Assembly (NCBI GenBank): GCA_029777945.1
Contig: JAKORG010000019.1
Span: 1 to 64,000 of the forward strand
Reading direction: 5' to 3'
DNA: 64,000 nucleotides
Source of the DNA: Deltaproteobacteria bacterium
Lineage (GTDB): Bacteria; Desulfobacterota; Syntrophorhabdia; Syntrophorhabdales; Syntrophorhabdaceae
Positions 37,846 to 47,128 of this stretch are shown in pieces; the stretch's first letter is position 1, and each line of letters begins with the position of its first letter. Made by a program: the position numbers and the translations under genes. The notes under the pieces are model-generated. The model had not been told where the DNA came from. It did no database searches and saw only the letters and a program-made list of their open reading frames with translations.

Positions 37846-39417
37846 TTATTTTTTCGCTGGAAACAGTTTATCTATAAGCTCTTTTGAAGGCGGTTTGGTT
37901 ATGGCGCTTACAACAAAATAGAGGATACCACAGCCTATAACAAGCCACCATTCAAAAGTTCCCATACCTATTTCCTTTTTGAAAAGGACCTTATAACCGC
38001 CGTATATACTCATGCCAGTTCCGTAAAGAACCGTTACAAGGGCACCCCATTTAGTTGCCCGCTTCCAGTAATACGAAACAGCGGTGACATAGAAGAATAT
38101 GGCACCTAAACCCATAGCAGCAAGACCCATAAAAATGGATAGAAGTGGTGGAGGATTAACAAGGGTCCAGTAAAAGGGTAAGAACAAGAAGAGGGCTATT
38201 AAGAAATAGCCGAAATAGAGCATAGATTTGTCAGATACATTTGGCCACCATGTCTTTATAATATCCCTTGTAATGTTTGCACTCATGATAAATACCATCC
38301 CTGCCAGGGTCGACAGGGCTGCTGCAAAAAGACCCATTACATAAAGGGTCATCATTGCTGGACCACCTACTACATGGGCAAGGGCCGGTGCTGCAAGGTC
38401 TGCTCCCCATGGTTTTATCTTCAAGAGGTTCGGGCCGTAAATCATCCTTGCTACAAGTCCGTTGCTACTGCAGTCGAGCATTATAGGTATACCTGCAATG
38501 AGATAAACAACTAAAATCAGTATCCAATAACCCTTCTTTGTCAATCTTCCCATTCCTAAAAATCGGCTCACATTGTGGGGAAAACCTATTGCCATTGTAA
38601 AAAATATAACAGGTGTGGCAAGGATACCTGTAAGGCTTGCAAATAACTCTGTCGGTCCTACCTTTGGAAGCTCAGGTCTCATAAGCTTGATGAGTGCAGG
38701 CCCTACCTTTGGCTCCATATATAACTTTGCTGAAATTTCGTAAAATCCACCTGACCAGATGATTGCCCAGATGCCTAAGAGTGCACCGACAAAACCTAAA
38801 AAAGCACCCTGGAATGCCATAGACCACTGTGTTCCTACATATCCACCGAGCACCATATAAAGCCATGCAATGAATATGGATAAAAGAAGACACCACAATG
38901 GTGGTAAACCGGTTACTGCATACCAAACACCACCTGCAGCCTTTAATTGTCCCACAGAATACATGAAAAGGAAGTAGAGCATACATATAGCTACTACAGT
39001 CTGAAGCATCTTGCTCTCAAATCTCCTTCCAATTGTCTCAGGAAGTGTGGCTGCCCCGAGTTTTGCAGAAAATTCCCTTGTCTTTATTGCTGCAAGCCAG
39101 CAACAGGGAATCAGTCCTAAAAGGCTCCAGATTCCTGCAAACCACATGCCCGAGAACCCAACAGAATACACAACACCTGTTGAGCCACAGAATGCCCATC
39201 CTGAAAGATAAGATGCAGCAAGGGCACAGCCTGTTACTGCAGGACCTATGTCTCTTTTACCCACGAGATACTCATCAAATGAGCCCTTAGCTATCCTTCT
39301 TTTACTGGCAAACCCAAGGAGAATTGATATAAGTAAAAGTAATCCAACGCCGATGATGGACAACACCACTATTGTTGTAGTGGGTTTTGGCATGTCAAGA
39401 TATTGTATTGGGTTCAT
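37846..39417 (-). CDS. Sodium:solute symporter family transporter
   Basis: A 523-residue SSS-family permease (PutP/ActP/PanF type) with about 13 membrane segments. Visible are GSFDEYLVGKRDIGPAVTGC (loop before helix 2), ALAASYLSGWAFCGSTGVVY (sodium-site helix), IGFPHNVSRFLGM and ALSTLAGMVFIMSANITRDI, the last the SSS signature region. It likely imports an organic acid or amino acid with sodium. The start is placed at ATG 39417 because it overlaps the stop of the 51-residue upstream gene (ATGA); a longer frame to 39501 would overlap that gene completely. The substrate is unknown. Confidence 0.9.
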   Translation of the reverse strand: MNPIQYLDMPKPTTTIVVLSIIGVGLLLLISILLGFASKRRIAKGSFDEYLVGKRDIGPAVTGCALAASYLSGWAFCGSTGVVYSVGFSGMWFAGIWSLLGLIPCCWLAAIKTREFSAKLGAATLPETIGRRFESKMLQTVVAICMLYFLFMYSVGQLKAAGGVWYAVTGLPPLWCLLLSIFIAWLYMVLGGYVGTQWSMAFQGAFLGFVGALLGIWAIIWSGGFYEISAKLYMEPKVGPALIKLMRPELPKVGPTELFASLTGILATPVIFFTMAIGFPHNVSRFLGMGRLTKKGYWILILVVYLIAGIPIMLDCSSNGLVARMIYGPNLLKIKPWGADLAAPALAHVVGGPAMMTLYVMGLFAAALSTLAGMVFIMSANITRDIIKTWWPNVSDKSMLYFGYFLIALFLFLPFYWTLVNPPPLLSIFMGLAAMGLGAIFFYVTAVSYYWKRATKWGALVTVLYGTGMSIYGGYKVLFKKEIGMGTFEWWLVIGCGILYFVVSAITKPPSKELIDKLFPAKK

Positions 39418-39569
39418 TCTTTCCACCCCCTTGTTATAATCCATGTTCCAATGAATGTCATGAGAAACAGCCCGATGATCAATGCCCACCAGACATACCA
39501 CGGTGCCATCAGAACTGATGGATCAGGCAGCTGCACTGGCGGTGGCGTAATAGGTTGAGTTGGTTGCAT
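39414..39569 (-). CDS. Small membrane protein, 51 residues, coupled to the symporter
   Basis: MQPTQPITPPPVQLPDPSVL is followed by one membrane helix (YVWWALIIGLFLMTFIGTWI) and RGWKE. A strong ribosome binding site (AAAGGAGGGTTATTT) precedes the ATG. The stop TGA overlaps the symporter ATG, so translation is coupled. The layout resembles transporters with a small accessory subunit (as DUF4212 or DUF485 proteins beside other SSS members), but the sequence is not one I recognise. Confidence 0.72.
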   Translation of the reverse strand: MQPTQPITPPPVQLPDPSVLMAPWYVWWALIIGLFLMTFIGTWIITRGWKE

Positions 39570-39873
39570 AAATAACCCTCCTTTTTTATTTTTTTAAAAA
39601 TTTTTAGATTAAAGTTCAAATCACCCCCTTTCTGATAAGATTTTTACGAAACAAAGCAAAACTCCTTGAGGCATCTATTTTTTGTATACAAATTTTTTGA
39701 TTATTTCTTTTATAGAAACCCCCTTTCCCCTTTTTAAGCCCCTTTTTCTTTATAAGGATACCTTTATAATCAAAAAAGTCAACAAAAAATTGATATTAAT
39801 CACATTTTTTGTGTACAATTCAAAGGAAATGCTTGAAATTAAAGGAAAAATAAAACATTCATCTCTTTAAAAA
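39570..39873. promoter_or_regulatory. Intergenic region with two GTATAC-type palindromes
   Basis: About 300 nt without a gene. It holds the perfect palindrome TTTGTATACAAA (39681-39692) and the near copy TTTGTGTACAAT (39808-39819). A TTGACT-like -35 lies between them on the minus strand (near 39780), but I could not assign a good -10. The sites probably bind the same regulator as the one before the acyl-CoA dehydrogenase gene. Confidence 0.5.
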
Positions 39874-41160
39874 TTAATGTTTAAACAATCTCTGTCCTGT
39901 AAACACCATAGTGACATTTGATTCATTGCATGCCTCTATTACCTCATAGTCCCGCTCTGAACCCCCTGGCTGGATTATTGCCGTTACCCCTTCCTTTATG
40001 GCAGCATCTACACCGTCTCTGAATGGGAAAAACCCGTCAGACACAACAACAGAACCTATAAGACCTGCCTTTTGTCTGTTCGTGTATTCTTCAATGGTCT
40101 TTAGCTCCTCAATTTTTCTCAATCCTTTTTCAGCCTCAAGCTTATACTCTGCATAAGAAATACCATACCTTTTAAATACCTCGAGGTCTTTAAACTTCTT
40201 ATATGCCTTGAATATGGCAATCTCCACTACACCTACCCTATCCTGCTCCCCAGTGCCTATGGCAACAGTTGCCTCATCCTTGACAAAAAGAACAGAGTTT
40301 GAACTTACCCCTGTCTCTACATACCAGCCAAAGAGCATGTCCTCATATTCTCTTTCTGTAGGTAATCTTTTTATCTTATACGTGTTACCTTTATAAACGG
40401 CTTCTGCTGGCTTTAAATCTTCCTTTGATTTTATCCTGAAGGGCTGGGATTCCTGAATGATTAGACCTCCGTCTATAAGGGATTTAAAATCGATGTGTCT
40501 TATAAATTTTAGTTTATGCAATGCCTCAATGTTTTTTATCTTGAGCATCCTCAAGTTTTTCCATTTTTTTAATATATCAACTGCCTTTCCTTCAAACTCC
40601 GGTGCACACACCACTTCAAAATAATAGGGCAATAATTCTTTTGCTGTTTCTTCGTCAAGAGTTTTTGTAAATACAACACAACCGCCAAAGGCAGCGATGC
40701 GGTCACAGGAGAATGCCTTTATAAATGCCTCAGCACTCGTTGAGCCATATGCAACACTGGAGGGATTATTATGTTTCATAATGGCACAGGCAGGCCTTTT
40801 ATCGAGGTATTTCAAAATATTTAGTGCATTATCTACATCCGTTAAGTTTATCTTGCCAGGATGTTTTCCTACCTGTATCATATCATCTTCTGTAATGGCG
40901 CTTGTAAGTTTTATGTCAGTATCAAAAAAATGCACATCACCCAAAACAATATTACCGTTTATAAGTTCATACATAGCAGCAGGTTGGTCAGGGTTTTCTC
41001 CATATCTTAAACCCCTTTCCACATTGCAGCCTTCATCACTATCATATATATTCCACATCTTCTTTTTATATACAAGCACCTGGCCATCGAAGTCTATTTT
41101 TATAACATTCGGAAAATTATCCTTTACAATCTTCTTATACATCCTTTTTATATCTTCCAT
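39874..41160 (-). CDS. purH: AICAR transformylase (PurH formyltransferase domain only)
   Basis: Formylates AICAR with 10-formyl-THF, the penultimate step of purine synthesis. 428 residues covering the AICARFT domain: LRYGENPDQPAAMY, ACAIMKHNNPSSVAYG, SCDRIAAFGG, SSNSVLFVKDEATVAIGTGE, QDRVGVVEIA and DGFFPFRDGVDAAI, ending TMVFTGQRLFKH. The N-terminal IMP cyclohydrolase (MGS-fold) domain of bifunctional PurH is missing, so IMP cyclohydrolase must be encoded elsewhere. GGAGGTCGT precedes the ATG. It lies 47 nt after transketolase on the same strand. Confidence 0.93.
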   Translation of the reverse strand: MEDIKRMYKKIVKDNFPNVIKIDFDGQVLVYKKKMWNIYDSDEGCNVERGLRYGENPDQPAAMYELINGNIVLGDVHFFDTDIKLTSAITEDDMIQVGKHPGKINLTDVDNALNILKYLDKRPACAIMKHNNPSSVAYGSTSAEAFIKAFSCDRIAAFGGCVVFTKTLDEETAKELLPYYFEVVCAPEFEGKAVDILKKWKNLRMLKIKNIEALHKLKFIRHIDFKSLIDGGLIIQESQPFRIKSKEDLKPAEAVYKGNTYKIKRLPTEREYEDMLFGWYVETGVSSNSVLFVKDEATVAIGTGEQDRVGVVEIAIFKAYKKFKDLEVFKRYGISYAEYKLEAEKGLRKIEELKTIEEYTNRQKAGLIGSVVVSDGFFPFRDGVDAAIKEGVTAIIQPGGSERDYEVIEACNESNVTMVFTGQRLFKH

Positions 41161-41207
41161 ACGACCTCCATAGAAACCAATTTTTTAATTTTTTTACATC
41201 ACACTAT

Positions 41208-43100
41208 TCACATTAACAATTCGATGATTTTTTCACATACAGTTTCTACATCAAGACCTTCATATTTATAAGCCTCTTCTGAATCACCGGAGACGCCATA
41301 GTTCTTTACACCAAAGGATTCAAACCTACCCTTATAATGCTGTTTTAAAAGATATAATGCAAGAAACGGTGCTATACCTGTTCTTATATTATGGTCTTCG
41401 TAAGTTATGATTGCAGGCAGTTTTAATGCCTTTTTCATGACATCCTCATCTATTTCGTCTACACAGGCCATATTCACAATCATAAGGGTTTTACCCTTTT
41501 TTAAAAGTCTTTCCCTGATTTGGATTGCCTTTTGCACCATTGCCCCATAAGTAATAATGGCACCGTCATCTCCATCCCTTATTATATCCATTTTACCATA
41601 TACAAATTCATACGCTTCATCAAAAAAGATACTACCATTCTCTTTTAAGATGATATCCCAGCGTGACCTTCCTGTTCCTAAGATAAAATTCCCTTTTGTC
41701 TTTGCAATAAACCTTGTTACCCTATCTACCTGATTTGGGTCACAGGGTATAATTGTTCTGAAATGATAGAGGTTTTTAGCCAGGCCTATGTAATTTATAC
41801 ACTGGTGTGTCTTTCCATCCTGGCCCACATCAAGACCTAAATGGGTGAGTATTAATTTTAAATTTGTGCCGTTTATATCGTTCAATCTATGCTGGTTAAA
41901 GGTTTCTTCAATACCAAATACACCAAAGTCTGCAAAAAAACATAATATTCCGGTAGTTGATGCAGCACCTGCAATGGTGGCAGTATTGTGCTCTTGAATA
42001 CCGCCCTGAAAGAAATGGTCAGGATAAGCCTTTGCAAAATCATTTGTCTTTACAGAGCCTGCCAGATCACAGTCAAACACACAAATGTGTTTCCCATTCT
42101 GTATATTCAGGTCTGCTAAATCTTTTAGTGCGTTTCCAAAGGCAGTCCTGTTATCCACTTTATCATCCAATGTGTATATCCTTGGTTTTCCTGTATCAAT
42201 CTCGCCTGTTGCTTCATCGGGCCTTGTGGGTATAAAACTCCATCTTCCTTTTCTAATTTCCCTATAGTAATCAAGCCTGTCTTCTATGGAAAGTATTGAA
42301 ACTGCCTCTTTATATTCATTTGTATTTAGAGGACTGCCGTGATATTTTTCCTTGTGTTCCATAAAACCAATGCCAAACCCCATTATGGTTTTTGCAAGGA
42401 TACATGTAGGATTATTTGTATGCCTTGCCTTTTTCAATGCTAAATATATCTCATTGTAATTATGACCGTTTATCTCTATTACATCCCATCCATCGGATAA
42501 ATAATTCTCTGCAATGTTTTGAGGCATTACATTGTAAATGTTTCCACTTATCTGAAGATTATTATAGTCTATGATAACGGTAATGTTATTGAGCCCGTAT
42601 TTTTTTGCAAACCTTCTTGCCTCGCTGATCTGACCTTTCTGCTGTTCCCCATCGCCCATAGTAACATAGATATGGTTATCAATCTTTTTTATCTTCGATG
42701 CAATTGCAAAACCGCAACCTGCAGATAGACCTTGACCGAGATTGCCTGTAGACCAGTCTATAAACGGAATACCCTTTACAACATGGCCTTCAAAGGGACT
42801 ACCACCTTTTCTGAAAAATGCGATTACCTCATCGTGAGGAAGATATCCTAACCTTGCAAGGGCTGAATAGACACCAGGGGATGTATGACCATGACTTATA
42901 ATGATTCTGTCCCTCTGTCTGCTCTTTAACTCGGCAAAAGAAAAGAGTACAAGGTATATATCAAGGGACGATATAGACCCTCCAGGATGCCCTGATGCAG
43001 CAAGGGTTGTCATGGTTATGATATCGCCTTTTGCAAGCCTTGAAAGTTCTTGAAATTTTTTTATTTCAGCCTCTGTGAGACTATCTCTCTCAAATGCCAT
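41208..43100 (-). CDS. tkt: Transketolase
   Basis: A thiamine-diphosphate enzyme of the non-oxidative pentose phosphate pathway. Full length (630 residues): N-terminal ThDP-binding domain with SGHPGGSISSLDIYL, VTMGDGEQQKGQISEARR (GDG motif) and IIDYNNLQISG; Pyr domain with FQGGIQEHNTATIAGAAST containing the catalytic Glu; C-terminal domain with YEDHNIRTGIAPF. The closest relatives are likely transketolases joined from the split N/C type; activity as DXP synthase is unlikely because the length and motifs differ. Overlaps the end of nth by 11 nt and follows it in an operon. Confidence 0.92.
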   Translation of the reverse strand: MAFERDSLTEAEIKKFQELSRLAKGDIITMTTLAASGHPGGSISSLDIYLVLFSFAELKSRQRDRIIISHGHTSPGVYSALARLGYLPHDEVIAFFRKGGSPFEGHVVKGIPFIDWSTGNLGQGLSAGCGFAIASKIKKIDNHIYVTMGDGEQQKGQISEARRFAKKYGLNNITVIIDYNNLQISGNIYNVMPQNIAENYLSDGWDVIEINGHNYNEIYLALKKARHTNNPTCILAKTIMGFGIGFMEHKEKYHGSPLNTNEYKEAVSILSIEDRLDYYREIRKGRWSFIPTRPDEATGEIDTGKPRIYTLDDKVDNRTAFGNALKDLADLNIQNGKHICVFDCDLAGSVKTNDFAKAYPDHFFQGGIQEHNTATIAGAASTTGILCFFADFGVFGIEETFNQHRLNDINGTNLKLILTHLGLDVGQDGKTHQCINYIGLAKNLYHFRTIIPCDPNQVDRVTRFIAKTKGNFILGTGRSRWDIILKENGSIFFDEAYEFVYGKMDIIRDGDDGAIITYGAMVQKAIQIRERLLKKGKTLMIVNMACVDEIDEDVMKKALKLPAIITYEDHNIRTGIAPFLALYLLKQHYKGRFESFGVKNYGVSGDSEEAYKYEGLDVETVCEKIIELLM

Positions 43101-43728
43101 CCCTTCCTCCTTTGAAATAATCGCAGTCTTCTTGCAATAAACATCTTTTGCACTCCGGTCTTCTCGCCTTGCATATGTATCTGCCGTGTAAGGTTAAAAG
43201 TAGCGATAAATCTGTATAGTCTTTTTCTTTTACTTTTTTTCGCAAATCCATCTCAATCTTTTCAGGGTCTTTTTGCTTCGTAAGCCCTATCCTGTTAGAA
43301 AGCCTTATGACATGGGTATCCACAATAATGGCAGGCCTTTTGAATGCAACACCTACAATCAGATTTGCTGATTTCCTTCCGATACCTTTAATCGTTGCAA
43401 ATGTATCTATATCATCGGGGATATTGCCGCCAAACCTTTCTTTTATCTCTTTCACGACATTTTTTATAGCCCTTGCCTTATTTCTGTAAAATCCCGTTGG
43501 TTTTATGTCCTCTTCCAGTTCCTCAATGGAAACGTTTAAATAATCATCTAAAATTTTATATTTTTTAAAAAGGTCTTTTGTTACTTTGTTTACCCTTTCG
43601 TCTGTGCATTGGGCAGAAAGTATGGTGCTTATGGTAAGTTCCAGCGGGTTAGTGTAGGTAAGTTCAATCCTTGCATTACCGTGCATTTTTTTAAGTTTTT
43701 CCAAAATGGAACTTATGTCCTTTTCCAA
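43090..43728 (-). CDS. nth: Endonuclease III
   Basis: A DNA glycosylase/AP lyase for oxidised pyrimidines. 212 residues with the helix-hairpin-helix IKGIGRKSANLIVGVAF, catalytic Lys in LSAQCTDERVNKVTKDLF, catalytic Asp in IIVDTHVIRLSNRIGL, and the [4Fe-4S] motif CKARRPECKRCLLQEDC. It starts 1 nt after the polX stop, so both repair genes are co-transcribed. Confidence 0.96.
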   Translation of the reverse strand: MEKDISSILEKLKKMHGNARIELTYTNPLELTISTILSAQCTDERVNKVTKDLFKKYKILDDYLNVSIEELEEDIKPTGFYRNKARAIKNVVKEIKERFGGNIPDDIDTFATIKGIGRKSANLIVGVAFKRPAIIVDTHVIRLSNRIGLTKQKDPEKIEMDLRKKVKEKDYTDLSLLLTLHGRYICKARRPECKRCLLQEDCDYFKGGRDGI

Positions 43729-43729
43729 A

Positions 43730-45457
43730 TCATATCCCCTTTAATCTTTTAAGGTGAAGCAAGATATCCTTTATATCATTTAATGTTTTTGCATTCAATA
43801 CATCTTTGTTTTCGAGCCAGCCTTTCCTTGCAATGCCCACACCATAGAAGATATCATAAAAACCATCTGACGAATGGGCATCGGGATTTATAGAAATTAA
43901 TACCCCTTTTTCTTTAGCATATTTCAGATATCTCCAGTCTAAATCAAGCCTGTATGGACTTGCATTTAACTCGATTATAACATGGTTTTCTGCACAGGCG
44001 TCTATGATCCCCTTTAAGTCTACTGGATAACCATTTCTTGAAAGGAGAAGCCTTCCTGTGGGATGGCCCAGCATTGTTGTATATGGGTTTTCAATGACCT
44101 TAATGAGTCTTTTTTCCATTTCGTCCCTTTTCATATGAAAATTCGAATGAATAGAGGCTATGACAAAATCAAAACCTCTAAGAATCTCCTCATCGTAATC
44201 GAGGCTGCCATCAGCTAAGATATCGCTTTCAATGCCCTTGAATATGTAAAAGTCATGGTTTTTTTTATTTAGGCTATCTATGAGCTCCCATTGCCTTAAA
44301 ATATCATCAGTTTTCAATCCTCGCGCATAATATGCACTTTTACTGTGGTCTGAGATACCAATATAAGACATACCCATTTCTTTTGCCTTAATGCCCAGTT
44401 TTTCTATTGTGTCAATGCCGTCGCTGAAGTCTGAATGGATGTGAAAAATGCCCTTTATGTCTGACACGTTTATAATTTGAGGTATCTCTTTTTTCATTGC
44501 AGCCTCAACCTCACCCATATCTTCCCTTAATTCAGGAGGAATGAACTGCAATCCTAAAAACTCATAGATTTCTTCTTCGGAACTACATTTTATAAGGTTT
44601 TCTCCTTCAAAAAGACCGTATTCATTTAGTTTTAAACCCTTTGCCTTAGATATGGACCTCAATCGCACGTTGTGTTCTTTGCTTCCGGTAAAATACATAA
44701 CAGCATAGGGGAATGAGGTCTTTTCTACAACCCTTAAATCTGCTTCAATCCCGGTCTTCAGCCTACACGATGTCTTTGTATCGCCTGTTAAAAGCACCTC
44801 TTCTATCTCAGGCAAGGTTACAAAGAATTTTGTTACAGGTTCGTGCTCATTGGCAGCCACAAGGATATCTATATCCTTTACCACCTCTTTTCTTCTTCTT
44901 ATGCTACCGCAGACCTCTATGTTTTCCTCCAATATAATCTTTGATAATTTATCTTTTATTGCCTGCGCCTGTGGATATGCATCTCCTAATAGGTATTCCC
45001 CTTTATGTCTTTTTAAAAATTCAATGCCCTTAAGTATCTTTTCCTGGGTCTTTTCTCCAAAATTTGGAAGTGTTATTAGTCTATTTTCCCTGCAGGCATA
45101 TTCAAGTTCGCCTAAATTGGTGATACCCAGTATATCGTATAAAACCTTAATCTTTTTTGGACCAAGGTTAGGCACTTCCAATAGCTCAAGTAATGAAGGA
45201 GGAATCTCTTTTTTAAGATTTTCAAGGTATTCGATAGAACCTGTTTTGACATATTCTTCTATCTTTGAGGCTATAGCATCGCCTATACCTTTTATCTTTT
45301 TTAGTTCCTTATTTTTTATTACAGTGTCTAAATCTTCAATGCCTGATATAACCCTTGCCGCATTGTAATATGCCTTTGATTTAAAAGGGTTTTCCCCTTT
45401 TATCTCAAGAAGCGCCCCGATTTCATTGAGTATATCTGATATGATTTTCACATGCAT
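43730..45457 (-). CDS. polX: DNA polymerase X family protein with PHP domain
   Basis: 575 residues. Helix-hairpin-helix region (GIGDAIASKIEEYVKTGSIE, VPNLGPKKIKVLYDILGI), nucleotidyltransferase site with ICGSIRRRKEVVKDIDILVA-type motif (CGSIRRRKEVVKDIDIL) and IEADLRVV, then a C-terminal PHP domain (FHIHSDFSDGIDTIEKL, SDHSKSAYYARGL, HPTGRLLLSR, NPDAHSSDG). It fills gaps in base-excision repair; the PHP domain gives 3'-5' exonuclease or phosphatase activity. There is no ribosome binding site, and a strong promoter ends 6 nt before the ATG. First gene of polX-nth-tkt-purH. Confidence 0.95.
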   Translation of the reverse strand: MHVKIISDILNEIGALLEIKGENPFKSKAYYNAARVISGIEDLDTVIKNKELKKIKGIGDAIASKIEEYVKTGSIEYLENLKKEIPPSLLELLEVPNLGPKKIKVLYDILGITNLGELEYACRENRLITLPNFGEKTQEKILKGIEFLKRHKGEYLLGDAYPQAQAIKDKLSKIILEENIEVCGSIRRRKEVVKDIDILVAANEHEPVTKFFVTLPEIEEVLLTGDTKTSCRLKTGIEADLRVVEKTSFPYAVMYFTGSKEHNVRLRSISKAKGLKLNEYGLFEGENLIKCSSEEEIYEFLGLQFIPPELREDMGEVEAAMKKEIPQIINVSDIKGIFHIHSDFSDGIDTIEKLGIKAKEMGMSYIGISDHSKSAYYARGLKTDDILRQWELIDSLNKKNHDFYIFKGIESDILADGSLDYDEEILRGFDFVIASIHSNFHMKRDEMEKRLIKVIENPYTTMLGHPTGRLLLSRNGYPVDLKGIIDACAENHVIIELNASPYRLDLDWRYLKYAKEKGVLISINPDAHSSDGFYDIFYGVGIARKGWLENKDVLNAKTLNDIKDILLHLKRLKGI

Positions 45458-45463
45458 AAACCT

Positions 45464-45492
45464 ATTATTTCCGATGATAAAAAAAATGTCAA
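45464..45492 (-). promoter_or_regulatory. Promoter of polX (leaderless type)
   Basis: On the minus strand TTGACA (45492-45487), a 17-nt spacer and AATAAT (45469-45464) end 6 nt before the ATG at 45457. Confidence 0.65.
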
Positions 45493-45634
45493 CAGGGTAA
45501 TATAAAAGCCATTCTAAAACAAAATTTCCTTTTTTTAGCCCATAGGCCTATAAATGTTTATTTAAGTTGCTCCTAACCACCGAAATTTAAAAATTTTTTT
45601 AATTTATTTTCTTTAATGGATTTGGTATTTGGTT

Positions 45635-45663
45635 TTGCTTTTGATAGCTATGTTGTGTTATAT
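45635..45663 (+). promoter_or_regulatory. Promoter of ubiD (leaderless type)
   Basis: TTGCTT (45635-45640), a 17-nt spacer and TTATAT (45658-45663) end 7 nt before ATG 45671. There is no ribosome binding site. Confidence 0.5.
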
Positions 45664-45670
45664 CTTTCTT

Positions 45671-47128
45671 ATGCATGGGCTTAAAGATTTCATAGACATA
45701 CTCGAAAAAGAAAACGAATTAATTAGACTAAAAAAACCTGTTTCAAAAGATTTAGAGATAACAGAGATTACAGACAGGATTTGTAAGGCAACACCGGATA
45801 AGAATAAGGCCATTCTATTTGAAAATGTAGTGGGTTATGACATCCCCATTGTAACAAACATTTTTGGCAGCGAGAAGAGAATCAGTCTTTGCTTTGGAGT
45901 TAAAAAATTAGAAGAACTTAATAATAAGATAACTGGACTTCTAAAATTTGATTTTAAAGGCAGTATCTTTGAGCTTTTAAAAAGAGGTGGGGAATTATTC
46001 AATCTATTTAAATCCTTTTCCTCTGAAAAAATTGTAGATAGACCTGCCTGCCAGCAGGTTATATTTAAAAACAACTTTTCCCTCAATGCATTACCTATAC
46101 CCCATATATGGCCAAAAGACGGTGGCCGTTATATTACACTGCCTCAGGTAATCACCTGCAATCCTGAAACAGGGAAAAGAAATGTGGGCATGTATAGACT
46201 ACAGGCAATGGACGATAAGACCCTTATAGTCCACTGGCAAAGACACAAACATGGAAGAGAGCACGAAGACAAGGCAAAGGAATTAAATATACGGTATATT
46301 CCCTCTGCCATAGTCATAGGTGGTGATCCACTTTGTATATGGGCTGCATCAGCACCATTACCCCCGGAAATGGACGAATATGGGTTAGTTTCTTTTTTTA
46401 GAGGCAAGCCTTTGGAGATGGCAAAATGTATAACCCAGCCCCTAAGTGTTCCCGCACACGCAGACATTGTAATAGAGGGCTACATTGATATAGAGGATAT
46501 GAGAATGGAGGGGCCCTTTGGTGATCATACAGGTTATTATACACCTCAGGCTTTGTTTCCCTCATTCCATATAACAGCTATAACTATGAAGAAGGATCCA
46601 ATCTATCCAGCAACGATTACCGGTATACCGCCTATGGAAGATTTCTGGATGGGAAAGGCAGTGGAAAGATTGGCCCTTCCCTTTTTAAAGATGACACTTC
46701 CTGAAATACAGGACATAAATATGCCTTCCTTTGGAGTGTTTCACAATCTATTAATAGTTTCCATTAAAAAAAGGTTTCCCGGTCATGCAAGGAAGGTAAT
46801 AAATGCCCTATGGGGTATGGGGCTTATATCTTTAACAAAGGCTATTGTTGTTGTAGACCATGATGTGGATGTCCAGGACCTATACAGGGTAGGCTGGTAT
46901 GTGTTGGGAAATGTAGACTGGCTAAGGGATACAATAATTATGGAAGGCCCTGTGGATCAGTTGGACCATGCAACTGATAAGGATTCCTTTGGCGGGAAGA
47001 TAGGGATTGATGCAACGAGGAAATTCAAAGAAGAAGGCTATAACAGACAATGGCCAGAAATTGTAAAGATGGATGAAGAAGTAATCAAAAAGGTAGATAT
47101 AGATTGGGAAGCAGCAGGTATCTTTTAA
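45671..47128 (+). CDS. ubiD: UbiD family decarboxylase
   Basis: A prenyl-FMN-dependent decarboxylase, 485 residues. Motifs: MHGLKDFIDILEKENELIRL at the start, HIWPKDGGRYITLPQVITCN, VGMYRLQAMD, HWQRHKHGREHE, and the catalytic EGPFGDHTGYYTP with the acidic residues of the E-R-E site. Together with the UbiA gene that follows, the likely role is decarboxylation in menaquinone (futalosine route) or ubiquinone-like quinone synthesis. The start is ATG 45671; an open frame to 45629 is probably not translated because the promoter lies within it. Confidence 0.9.
   Translation: MHGLKDFIDILEKENELIRLKKPVSKDLEITEITDRICKATPDKNKAILFENVVGYDIPIVTNIFGSEKRISLCFGVKKLEELNNKITGLLKFDFKGSIFELLKRGGELFNLFKSFSSEKIVDRPACQQVIFKNNFSLNALPIPHIWPKDGGRYITLPQVITCNPETGKRNVGMYRLQAMDDKTLIVHWQRHKHGREHEDKAKELNIRYIPSAIVIGGDPLCIWAASAPLPPEMDEYGLVSFFRGKPLEMAKCITQPLSVPAHADIVIEGYIDIEDMRMEGPFGDHTGYYTPQALFPSFHITAITMKKDPIYPATITGIPPMEDFWMGKAVERLALPFLKMTLPEIQDINMPSFGVFHNLLIVSIKKRFPGHARKVINALWGMGLISLTKAIVVVDHDVDVQDLYRVGWYVLGNVDWLRDTIIMEGPVDQLDHATDKDSFGGKIGIDATRKFKEEGYNRQWPEIVKMDEEVIKKVDIDWEAAGIF

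Noticed and set aside
41161-41207. Riboswitch before the AICAR transformylase gene
   Set aside because: The 47-nt gap is too short and shows no conserved purine or folate aptamer features; other leaders in the window are also short.
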